Positions 1 through 6,761 of a stretch of 31,857 nucleotides of DNA are shown here, piece by piece. A program made the translations under genes and the position numbers. Source of the stretch: an uncultured Dermabacteraceae bacterium (GTDB lineage Bacteria > Actinomycetota > Actinomycetes > Actinomycetales > Dermabacteraceae); assembly GCA_946223075.1 (NCBI GenBank), contig CAMILZ010000023.1:1-31857 (forward strand), written 5' to 3'. The notes under the pieces are model-generated. The model searched no databases. It had not been told where the DNA came from and was given only the letters and a program-made list of their open reading frames with translations. The stretch's first letter is position 1; every line of letters begins with the position of its first letter.

Positions 1-567
1 CTCCGGCGCAGGCTCTTCGGTGGGCTCGGGCGCCGGCGAGGGCTCTTCGGTGGGTTCCGGCGCGGGTTCTTCCGAAGGTTCGTCCGTGGGCTCGGGCTCG
101 GCGGTCGGCTCGGGTTCTGGTGCCGGCTCTTCAGTGGGTTCCGGCTCAGGCTCTTCGGTGGGTTCGGGTTCCGGCGTGGGCTCCTCGGTGGGCGCGGGCA
201 CCGGCCTGTCGCCGAGGCATGGCATCTCGCCCGGGTGCTCAATCCACCATTTGACCCAGCGGAATCCCACGATGAAGAAATACTCTTCGCCCGGAACAAC
301 GCACTCGGGGTTCTCCGGGTCCGACGGTTCAGGGGCCTCAGTTGCGGCGTCATTCGCGGGCTGCGTGGGGGCGGCAGGTGCCGACGGCTGCGGGGTTTCC
401 TCCGCTGCGAAAGCAAGCGGCGCTGCCGGCATGCCCAGAACGGAGAGCGCAAGCGTGAGCGCCCCGGCGCGCGTGGCGAGCGAGCGGCGATGCCGATGTC
501 GCGAGGGCAGACTGCATTCCGGCGTGTGGGGCGCCGTGTGGCGCACGCCGGTGCGGGAAGCGGACAT
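1..567 (-). CDS. Exported Pro/Glu/Thr-repeat surface protein, N-terminal part (cut by window edge)
   Basis: The reading frame is open from an ATG at 567 to the window edge (189 codons), so the C-terminus is missing. CAGGAGA lies 5 nt before the ATG and sets the start. Residues 1-33 form a long basic n-region rich in His and Arg, followed by a hydrophobic stretch (about 34-50) and an Ala-x-Ala-type site (LAFA, about 51-54) consistent with signal peptidase cleavage. The mature part begins with a Pro/Ala/Glu-rich segment, then a compact stretch with two Cys (about 89 and 116) and the aromatic run FRWVKWWIEHPG. From about residue 123 it becomes a degenerate PEPTEEP repeat to the edge. Such acidic Pro-rich stretches commonly span the cell wall; a sortase or other anchor outside the window is possible but unseen. 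No family was recognised. The opposite-strand Gly/Ser-rich frame is a shadow of the repeat. Confidence 0.8.
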   Translation of the reverse strand, partial: MSASRTGVRHTAPHTPECSLPSRHRHRRSLATRAGALTLALSVLGMPAAPLAFAAEETPQPSAPAAPTQPANDAATEAPEPSDPENPECVVPGEEYFFIVGFRWVKWWIEHPGEMPCLGDRPVPAPTEEPTPEPEPTEEPEPEPTEEPAPEPEPTAEPEPTDEPSEEPAPEPTEEPSPAPEPTEEPAPE

Positions 568-734
568 GCAGTCTCCTGAGATTCAGCGCGGAAATAGAAA
601 CTTAAGATTCCTAGCGCCACAAGGCGCAACGAGGTCTAGAGTACGCGCCGGTAAGCCTGCCTGTCACCCCCGTTATTGTTTTGTAATCAAAAGTGGAACG
701 ATTCGTGTACAAATCTTCACCTCGAGCGCGCAAA

Positions 735-768
735 TGCGGGGGCATCTGCATTCGCAGTCACCCCCGCA
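735..768 (-). terminator. Hairpin downstream of pgm
   Basis: TGCGGGGG (735-742) and CCCCCGCA (761-768) form a perfect 8-bp stem about 30 bp after the pgm stop. On the minus strand it is followed only by a short ATTTG, so it is a plausible but weak intrinsic terminator. Confidence 0.5.
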
Positions 769-799
769 CTCCCGGTGTGAACCGGCCCTTGAACAGCGG

Positions 800-2440
800 T
801 TATTCGCTCAGTGCCGCGTCCACGACGTCTTTGGCTGCCGCCTGGACACTTCGAAGGTGATCTTCGCCCTTGAACGATTCGGCATAGATCTTGTAGATGT
901 CCTCGGTTCCCGAGGGGCGCGCGGCAAACCACGCGTTCTCGGTCGTCACCTTGAGGCCGCCGATCGGATCGCCCGAGGGGGCGTTTGTCATGATCGCCGT
1001 GATGTCCTCGCCCGCGACGGTCGTTGCCGTGACAGCTTCGGGGGAGAGGTTCTTGAGCTTCGCCTTCGCCTCGCGATCGGCAGGTGCGGAGATGCGCGCG
1101 TAAGCGCTTGCACCGAACTCGCCCACGAGCTCCTCGAGGTGCTCGTGCGGGTTCTTCCCCGTGACCGCCGTGATTTCCGAGGCGAGAAGCGCGAGGATGA
1201 TGCCGTCCTTGTCGGTCGTCCACACATCGCCGTTCATGCGCAGGAACGAAGCCCCCGCACTTTCTTCGCCGCCGAAGCCCACCGAAGAATCGAGGAGACC
1301 CGGCACGAACCACTTGAAGCCCACGGGAACCTCGAGAACCTCGCGGCCGATCTTCGCGCCGACGCGGTCGATGAGCGAGCTCGAGACGAGAGTCTTGCCG
1401 ATCTTCGCGCTTCGGGGCCACTCGGGGCGGTTGTTGAACAGGTAGGTGATCGCGACCGCGAGGTAGTGGTTCGGATTCATGAGCCCGCCCTGCGGTGTAA
1501 CGATGCCGTGGCGGTCGGAGTCCGTGTCATTGCCCGTCGCGATATCGAACTTGTCGCGCTGCTCGAGAACTGAGGCCATCGCCCACGGGCTCGAGCAGTC
1601 CATGCGGATGAGGCCATCGGCATCGAGAGTCATGAACGAGAAGGTCGGATCAACCTCGGGGTTGACGACCGTGAGGTCGAGTCCGTGACGCTCGGCGATA
1701 CGCGCCCAGTACTCGACGGCCGCGCCGCCAAGGGGGTCGGCGCCGATCTTCACTCCGGCCTTCGCGATGGCTTCCATATTCACAACGGAAGGCAAGTCAT
1801 CGATGTAGGTCGTCGTGAAGTCGTAGCGCCCGGCGCTCTCGCGAGCCTTGGCGGAATCGATACGGCGCACCTCGCGCATGCCGCCGGCGAGGATCTCATT
1901 AGCACGCTTCGCGATCCACGAGGTCGCATCGGTATCGGCCGGCCCGCCGTGCGGCGGGTTGTACTTGAAGCCGCCATCGCGCGGGGGATTGTGGCTCGGG
2001 GTGACGACGATGCCGTCGGCACGCGTGTGATCGCTCGCGCCCTTGCCTCGATTGTGCACGAGGATCGCGTGGGAAACCGCGGGCGTGGGCGTGTAGCCAT
2101 CGCCAGAGTCGATCAGCACGGCGACGCCGTTGCCCCCGAGTACCTCGAGGGCCGTATCGAACGCGGGCTTGCTCAGCACGTGGGTGTCGCGGCCCATGAA
2201 GAGCGGGCCGCGAATACCCTGGTCCGCGCGATACTCCACGATCGCCTGCGTCGTGGCGGCGATGTGGTCCTCGTTGAACGCCGTATCGAGAGAGCTCCCG
2301 CGGTGACCCGAGGTTCCGAAGCTCACCGTCTGATCCGGATTTCCGGCGTCAGGGTGCAGCGAGTAATAGGCGTCGATGACCTTGGACGGGTCGATCAGGT
2401 CGGAAGGAAGCGGGAGCTTCCCCGCCCTTTCGTGAACCAT
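800..2440 (-). CDS. pgm: Phosphoglucomutase, alpha-D-glucose-phosphate specific
   Basis: Interconverts glucose 1-phosphate and glucose 6-phosphate in the cytoplasm, linking glycolysis with glycogen and cell-wall sugar synthesis. The 546-aa length equals that of E. coli Pgm. All family landmarks are visible in order: SFGTSGHRG near residues 40-48, the phosphoserine loop TPSHNP with the catalytic Ser at 149, the metal loop GNDTDSDRHG (about 304-313), the sugar-specificity loop GGEESAGASF, and the C-terminal phosphate-binding RPSGTEDIYK. The ATG at 2440 has AAGGAG six bases upstream. The membrane-protein gene at 2478-3323 lies 37 bp upstream on the same strand, so cotranscription is possible without an obvious functional link. 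Family and substrate class are confident; no unusual residues were noticed. Confidence 0.96.
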   Translation of the reverse strand: MVHERAGKLPLPSDLIDPSKVIDAYYSLHPDAGNPDQTVSFGTSGHRGSSLDTAFNEDHIAATTQAIVEYRADQGIRGPLFMGRDTHVLSKPAFDTALEVLGGNGVAVLIDSGDGYTPTPAVSHAILVHNRGKGASDHTRADGIVVTPSHNPPRDGGFKYNPPHGGPADTDATSWIAKRANEILAGGMREVRRIDSAKARESAGRYDFTTTYIDDLPSVVNMEAIAKAGVKIGADPLGGAAVEYWARIAERHGLDLTVVNPEVDPTFSFMTLDADGLIRMDCSSPWAMASVLEQRDKFDIATGNDTDSDRHGIVTPQGGLMNPNHYLAVAITYLFNNRPEWPRSAKIGKTLVSSSLIDRVGAKIGREVLEVPVGFKWFVPGLLDSSVGFGGEESAGASFLRMNGDVWTTDKDGIILALLASEITAVTGKNPHEHLEELVGEFGASAYARISAPADREAKAKLKNLSPEAVTATTVAGEDITAIMTNAPSGDPIGGLKVTTENAWFAARPSGTEDIYKIYAESFKGEDHLRSVQAAAKDVVDAALSE

Positions 2441-2477
2441 GGAAAACTCCTTATCCTTCGTGCCCGCACGGGCGCTC

Positions 2478-3323
2478 TTAGTTCCTGCTGCGGCCGATCG
2501 CGCGCGCGATCATGACGATGACGCCCACAACAAACAGGAAGCCACCGATAAGACCACAGATAAGCGCGCCGAGGCCCCAGCCGAAGCCGGCCCCGAGCAT
2601 GTTAATTGGGTTGAGCGGGCCGATGACGGAAACCGCGGCGCTCACGTTTTCACACGTCAGCGTGCCCTTGCCCTTCACATTGTTCGCGAGGAACATCTCC
2701 TTGTAAGGCACGTAGTTTTGGCCGTCGATCTCGAGGGATTCGCTATCCGAATTGCTCTCGGTGTCGAGCTCGGTGCCATCCTCGAGAACGGCTTTACACG
2801 TGGCACTATCTTCATCGGCTTCCGGGACGTACAGCACCATGACCTCGAGACCGTCGACCTCAAAGTCATACGTGGCTTTGCCGCCCGCGAATTCGCTGTT
2901 GGTCTTGTCGAGCGTGCTGAGGTCACCCATCTCGTCGACGAAACCGGCGCCCGTTCGCCACACGGCGATCCCTCCGAGGATGATCGAAATGATGAGGAAC
3001 ACGACGCCGATGATCGTGAGCACGATGCCGATGGGCTTTTGCTTGGGCTTGGCTGCTGCTCCGCCGTAGTTCTGAGGGGTGCCATACCCGCCAAAGGAAG
3101 CCTGCGGTGCCTGCGGCGTGTACTGAGGCTGCGAGTACTGCTGCCCCTGCTGCTGGTTCTGCTGAGGGGCCTGCGAGTACTGCGGCGAGCTCTGGTACTG
3201 GCTCGAGCCCTGCGTTTCGGAAGCGCTCGGCTGACCGTAGGGGGAGTACTGGCCGGGGGCTTCGTTTGCGCTCTGCCCGTATGTGGGGCGCGGGCGATCG
3301 TTGCCGTTGAAGGAATCGGACAC
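2478..3323 (-). CDS. Two-TM membrane protein with Gln/Tyr-rich cytoplasmic N-terminus
   Basis: Function unknown. A GTG at 3323 is preferred because GGAGG lies 5 nt upstream; an in-frame TTG at 3338 lies before that ribosome site and is unlikely. The 281-aa product has a low-complexity N-terminal ~95 residues rich in Gln, Tyr, Ser and Pro with YxQPQ-like repetition, a TM helix at about 98-121, and an external domain of about 125 residues containing two Cys (in CKAVLEDG and LTCENVS) that could form a disulfide. A second hydrophobic helix at about 250-274 is followed by a basic tail (ARAIGRSRN). The topology predicts both ends inside. Similar disordered QYP-rich tails occur on many actinobacterial membrane proteins with diverse or unknown roles, so the tail does not identify a function. 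It lies 37 bp upstream of pgm. Confidence 0.8.
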   Translation of the reverse strand: MSDSFNGNDRPRPTYGQSANEAPGQYSPYGQPSASETQGSSQYQSSPQYSQAPQQNQQQGQQYSQPQYTPQAPQASFGGYGTPQNYGGAAAKPKQKPIGIVLTIIGVVFLIISIILGGIAVWRTGAGFVDEMGDLSTLDKTNSEFAGGKATYDFEVDGLEVMVLYVPEADEDSATCKAVLEDGTELDTESNSDSESLEIDGQNYVPYKEMFLANNVKGKGTLTCENVSAAVSVIGPLNPINMLGAGFGWGLGALICGLIGGFLFVVGVIVMIARAIGRSRN

Positions 3324-3426
3324 GTGTGCCTCCGTCAAAAGTAGGGGATCGCGATCACGGGCGTGACGCTCTGCACGCCTAGCCTACAAGGTTGCCCTTG
3401 CGGCTGTGTGGAAGCGCAAACGAGCG

Positions 3427-4494
3427 CTACGGGAGGGCGAGCGTCATCGCGCCCCACGCGAGCCCCGCGCACGCGAGAGGGGCGAACACCCACCACGAGG
3501 CGATACGCCCGAGGACCTGCCACGCGACGGACTTCTTCGAGGCCGCGAGCGAGGAGCCGACGATCGATCCGACGATCGTGAACGACGACGACATCGGGAA
3601 TCCGAGCCACACACTTGCGATATACAGCAGCGCGGCGGTCGACGTTTCCGCCGCGAGACCCTGGCTCACCGTGAGGTCCGTGAGGCGTCGACCAAGCGTA
3701 CGCACAATCTTGCGCCCACCCACGAACGTTCCGACTGCCATCGCACCCGAAAGAAGTACGGCGATCCACAGGGGGAGGGTAGGCATGCCCGCGTGAGAAG
3801 AAAGGAAATGGCCAAGGGAGCCGTCGGACTCGGGGCCGTGCCTGTGCGAACCGAGCGCGCCGTTCCCGCCTAGTCCCGCGAGCGCAACGATGACGATCCC
3901 GAGCGGGAGCCGGATGTTGCTGAGCCCGTGGCCGAAGGCGACGAGCCCAGCGGTGAGAGTTTGCGTCCAACGCACCGTTTCGGCCGTGAGACGACGCTTG
4001 GACTGCAAGCCACTCACGGCGCGCGTGAGCAGGAAGCTCAACGCGAAGCCGACAAGGGGGCCGATGAATACCGGGATGAAGAGCACGGCGATATCGCTGA
4101 GCTGGCGCACATCGGCGAGGGCTCCCGCGAAGGCGCCCGCGAGGGACGCGAGGGTCGTGACCCAGCCTGAAAGGGGGATGCCGCGCCACCAGCCGACGAA
4201 GAGACACACGATTGTGGTCGAAAGGCCACACGTGAGAGCGAGCCCGAGAGCGTGCGGCTCATCAAACAATGCTCCCGGAATGCCCACGACCTTCACGAGT
4301 GAGAAATGCAAGAACACCATGCTTACGAGGCCGAACATGGCGCCGGCGCCGTTCATGATCGCCGCGTAGGTGAGGGCAAGCCGCTCGGGGAGTACGCGCG
4401 TGACGATCGTGGTCGTGACGGCGTTCGGGGCATCCTGGGCTCCATTGACGAATGCCCACACGACCGAGAGAGCAACGATGCTCCAGGTGAGCAT
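3427..4494 (-). CDS. pit: PiT-family inorganic phosphate transporter
   Basis: Predicted cation-coupled low-affinity phosphate permease of the inner membrane (355 aa, about 10 hydrophobic segments). The start is the ATG at 4494 (MLTWSIVALS), whose A is also the last base of the upstream PhoU-like stop codon (TGATG), implying translational coupling. The N-terminal half has the PiT signature as NGAQDAPNAVTT (usually GxNDxxNA). The C-terminal half ends with GFPMSSSFTIVGSIVG, matching the conserved PxSST-type helix. The counterpart of the second GxND motif reads AFGHGLSNIR, lacking the usual Asn-Asp pair. A loop near residues 210-235 is His-rich (SHRHG, GHFLSSHAG). PiT permeases are often paired with a PhoU/DUF47 protein, as here. 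The family is sure; the exact ion or substrate is less so because of the altered second motif. Confidence 0.88.
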   Translation of the reverse strand: MLTWSIVALSVVWAFVNGAQDAPNAVTTTIVTRVLPERLALTYAAIMNGAGAMFGLVSMVFLHFSLVKVVGIPGALFDEPHALGLALTCGLSTTIVCLFVGWWRGIPLSGWVTTLASLAGAFAGALADVRQLSDIAVLFIPVFIGPLVGFALSFLLTRAVSGLQSKRRLTAETVRWTQTLTAGLVAFGHGLSNIRLPLGIVIVALAGLGGNGALGSHRHGPESDGSLGHFLSSHAGMPTLPLWIAVLLSGAMAVGTFVGGRKIVRTLGRRLTDLTVSQGLAAETSTAALLYIASVWLGFPMSSSFTIVGSIVGSSLAASKKSVAWQVLGRIASWWVFAPLACAGLAWGAMTLALP

Positions 4495-5123
4495 CAGACG
4501 TCCTTGACGCGTAGCAGGTCGACGCAGCGCGAAAGGTTTTGGAAGGCGAGAAGCACGCAGTCGAGCGCACCGATCACCTCGCGCGTGCGCGCGGCCGCGG
4601 GGAAGCTTGACGGGGTGGGGCAGTTGTCCCACAACTCGGCGATTGCGGTGCGGGAATGCTCGGAAGCATGGGTCGTGAGCCGGCGCATATCCTCATCGAA
4701 GGCGGAAAGCTGCTTCGGGTTCTCGAGCTTCCACGCGCACTGCACAACGAGTTCTGCGGCGCGCTCAATGACCGAGAGGATCTCGAGAAGGCGGTTCGGG
4801 AGCTTCTCGATCTCGAGCCTCAAGGTGAGATCAGCCGTGCGCTCCATGTCGTTCACGCACAGCTTCATCGCCGCCGCGACGCCGTGGAGAGCATCAGCCT
4901 GGAAGGGGGTGATGAGACTCGTGGCGAGCCTATTCGCGATCCTGTGGTTGAGTTCAGCCGCGTCGATCGCGTGCGACTGGAGGCGTTCGAATGCCGCCGC
5001 TCGTGCTTGGCCTTCAAGGGCGAGCGCTTCCGCGAGCGTTTCGGAGCTTGACTGCACGCACTGCGCGAGGTCCGTGAAGATGTGATACACGGATTTTTCG
5101 CGAGGGGGGGAAAACAGCGCCAT
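4494..5123 (-). CDS. PhoU-like (DUF47) phosphate-transport accessory protein
   Basis: Soluble, mostly helical 209-aa protein starting MALFSPPREKSVYHIFTDLA, which resembles the usual start of DUF47/PhoU-like proteins. These pair with PiT transporters and are thought to modulate their activity. An ATG at 5123 is chosen over an upstream in-frame TTG because TACCCT (5135-5130) sits exactly 6 nt before it, the leaderless pattern seen repeatedly here. Helical repeats with conserved small and charged residues run throughout (for example LNHRIANRLATSLITPFQADAL cut around residues 75-95, and KLCVNDMERTADLTLRLE). Its TGA overlaps the pit ATG by one base, so the two form an operon with this gene first. 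The regulatory direction on Pit is inferred from family knowledge, not seen in the sequence. Confidence 0.85.
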   Translation of the reverse strand: MALFSPPREKSVYHIFTDLAQCVQSSSETLAEALALEGQARAAAFERLQSHAIDAAELNHRIANRLATSLITPFQADALHGVAAAMKLCVNDMERTADLTLRLEIEKLPNRLLEILSVIERAAELVVQCAWKLENPKQLSAFDEDMRRLTTHASEHSRTAIAELWDNCPTPSSFPAAARTREVIGALDCVLLAFQNLSRCVDLLRVKDV

Positions 5124-5374
5124 GCGCTCAGGGTACCGCCCGAAGGTAACCAAATCGGGCCTGCGGAGCGTCGATCATCTCACGCAGCAAGAAGGGGGAA
5201 ATGAGGCGCCGGACCGGGGGCGCCTGTCGGCGCGAAGGCCGCTCGTAGCGGCAAATGTTGGAGCCCGGGGCCACCGCGGCCCGGCGCGCATGCAAGCCTA
5301 GCAGCGAAGGGGGAGGAGGTTTCAAGCCGTGGGCGTCAGCTTTCGGCGAACCGCCGCGACACGTCACAAGCCGG

Positions 5375-5399
5375 AAAACTGCCCTCTGCTACGCGAGGG
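5375..5399 (-). terminator. Possible terminator at the end of the 5389-6036 gene
   Basis: CCCTC (5382-5386) and GAGGG (5395-5399) flank an 8-nt loop that contains the stop codon. On the minus strand the stem is followed by GCAGTTTT. The stem is short, so confidence is limited. Confidence 0.4.
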
Positions 5400-6036
5400 T
5401 TCCCGCCGCAGCTGAGCGTGCGGCTTCGCTGAGGGCCTCGCCCGTCTTGAGGAGTCGTTCGGCGCGTGCCGTGAGTTGCTCGGGGGTCGCGGGCGTGCCG
5501 AGTGAAGGCGTGAGTTCCGCGCGCGCGTCGGGGGAGTCGGCGGCGTGTGCCGAGCCATAGGCGGCGAGCATCGCGACGGCCGCCGCGCGCGAAAGGGCAA
5601 CCGAGAGATCGCCCGTGAAGGCGCCCGAAAGAATTGCGTCGAGCGTCACGCGCATGGAGTCGATCGTGGGCGGGTCGCTAAAGCCCACGAGGTACGTGAG
5701 CCCGGGCGCCGTGGAACGGCCGAGCTCGAACAAGCGCCGTACCTCGTCGGTGTCGCGTTGGACCCACGTGTGGAGAACATAGAGGCGCCAGAGTGCGCCG
5801 GGAAGCGAGGCGGGCTCAGCGCCCGACCATAGCGCTGCGAGGTCCTCGAGACCCTCGCGCTCGACGAGCCTAAGCACGCGCTCGACGACCTCGGGGCGGA
5901 CGTTTTCGCGCGTTTCGCGAAGGAGTGCCGCGGCGCTCTCGTGCGCCGCCTCGTTCTTGAGGGCCGGGTCGACACCCCCCTCGATCGTCTCTTGACGCTG
6001 GGGAGAAAGTGATGCGGGACGCCTGAACTGTGCCAT
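5389..6036 (-). CDS. Conserved actinobacterial hypothetical protein
   Basis: Function not recognised. The 215-aa product starts MAQFRRPASLSPQRQ at 6036. TAGGGT at 6049-6044 lies 7 nt before this ATG and there is no Shine-Dalgarno, so a leaderless mRNA is likely and longer upstream starts are rejected. The protein is predicted to be soluble and helical. It has a Glu/Arg-rich N-terminal half with the landmark LEDLAALWSGAEPASLPGAL, then WRLYVLHTWVQRD and a conserved-looking GFSDPPTIDSMRVTLDAIL segment, ending in an Ala-rich helix. I recall similar hypothetical proteins in related actinobacteria but cannot name a domain. It is divergent from the DUF4126 gene; the shared 113-bp region contains the inverted octamer pair at 6083-6113. 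Confidence 0.78.
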   Translation of the reverse strand: MAQFRRPASLSPQRQETIEGGVDPALKNEAAHESAAALLRETRENVRPEVVERVLRLVEREGLEDLAALWSGAEPASLPGALWRLYVLHTWVQRDTDEVRRLFELGRSTAPGLTYLVGFSDPPTIDSMRVTLDAILSGAFTGDLSVALSRAAAVAMLAAYGSAHAADSPDARAELTPSLGTPATPEQLTARAERLLKTGEALSEAARSAAAGTLA

Positions 6037-6082
6037 ATACACAACCCTACTCGTGACGGCTCGCCCCGCTTTGGGTACCGTA

Positions 6083-6113
6083 GGTCCGACGGTTGCCGAG
6101 CAAGCGTCGGACC
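6083..6113. repeat. Inverted pair of the CGTCGGAC octamer repeat
   Basis: GGTCCGACGGTTG (6083-6095) faces CAAGCGTCGGACC (6101-6113) across 5 nt; the arms match at 12 of 13 positions. It lies between two divergent starts. The same core occurs at many other sites in the window. Confidence 0.8.
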
Positions 6114-6149
6114 AAAACCTTCCCTGCACCCGAGCCTAAGGAGACTGCC

Positions 6150-6758
6150 GTGGAAGCCTTCATGATGACCCTGACCTCCGGCGTGGTGAGCGGCGTGAGG
6201 CCCTACTTCATGCTGTTCGTGCTGGGCCTTGCTGGGCGGCTTCTCGAGGTGCAGGAGATCCCGCAGGTCATGCAGCGCACCGACGTGCTCGTGATCGCCG
6301 CAATCCTCGTGGTCGTCGATTTTCTCGCGGATAAGGTGCAGTTCCTCGATTCGGTGTGGGATGCCATCAACACTGTTGTGCGCCCCGTTGCCGGCGGCGC
6401 GATCGGCTTCCTGCTCGGCGGTGAAACGGACACGACGACCGCGGTGATCTACGCCGCCGTGGGCACCGTTGCGGCGCTTGGTACGCACGGGGCGAAGGCC
6501 GCCACTCGCGCGGCGGTCAACGTTTCGCCCGAGCCAGTCTCCAACGTGCTCGTGAGTGTCATTGAAGATATCGGTGCGGCGCTTCTCGCGATTCTCGCGG
6601 TGTTGCTTCCGATCCTCGCGGGCATCGCCGCGGTGTTCATTCTCATCGGGGCGATCGTCGCGATCGTTGTGCTCATGCGGTTTGTGCGAAAGTGGCGCGC
6701 GCGGCGGGGCGTGCAAAACGGGGCGGTACCCGAAGGCACCGCCCCAACGCTCAGGTGA
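6150..6758 (+). CDS. DUF4126-family integral membrane protein
   Basis: A 202-aa protein starting at GTG 6150, chosen because AAGGAG lies 6 nt upstream; the in-frame ATG at 6093 lies inside the octamer repeat and gives a non-hydrophobic extension. Several hydrophobic helices are visible: about residues 8-28, 45-65, 78-92, 99-115 and a long pair at 135-180. The helices end in a basic tail (RFVRKWRARRG). The GVVSGVRPYF start, the FLADKVQFLDSVWD motif in the first half and the later VVRPVAGG match the DUF4126 pattern (xGxRP ... E/DxxADKxPxxD). The role of this family is unknown. Its 3' end contains the hairpin that likely terminates the convergent peptidase gene, whose stop is only 3 bp away. Confidence 0.85.
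   Translation: MEAFMMTLTSGVVSGVRPYFMLFVLGLAGRLLEVQEIPQVMQRTDVLVIAAILVVVDFLADKVQFLDSVWDAINTVVRPVAGGAIGFLLGGETDTTTAVIYAAVGTVAALGTHGAKAATRAAVNVSPEPVSNVLVSVIEDIGAALLAILAVLLPILAGIAAVFILIGAIVAIVVLMRFVRKWRARRGVQNGAVPEGTAPTLR
6715..6745 (-). terminator. Intrinsic terminator for the M3 peptidase gene
   Basis: GGGGCGGT (6720-6727) pairs perfectly with ACCGCCCC (6738-6745). On the minus strand the stem is followed by GTTTTG. It lies inside the 3' end of the convergent DUF4126 coding region, so the same bases serve both. Confidence 0.6.
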
Positions 6759-6761
6759 GAA

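Noticed and set aside
20..1573. Long plus-strand open frame rich in Gly/Ser repeats
   Set aside because: It is the antisense of the exported PEPTEEP protein and of pgm; its sequence has no domain and its codon pattern is a shadow of the minus-strand genes.
3335..3338. TTG at 3338 as start of the Gln/Tyr-rich membrane protein
   Set aside because: The ribosome-binding GGAGG lies downstream of it and correctly spaced from the GTG at 3323.
5128..5367. Minus-strand 79-aa frame upstream of the PhoU-like gene
   Set aside because: Arg/Pro/Ala-rich with no start signal; overlaps several small hairpins (for example GCCGCT-CGT-AGCGGC at 5238-5252).
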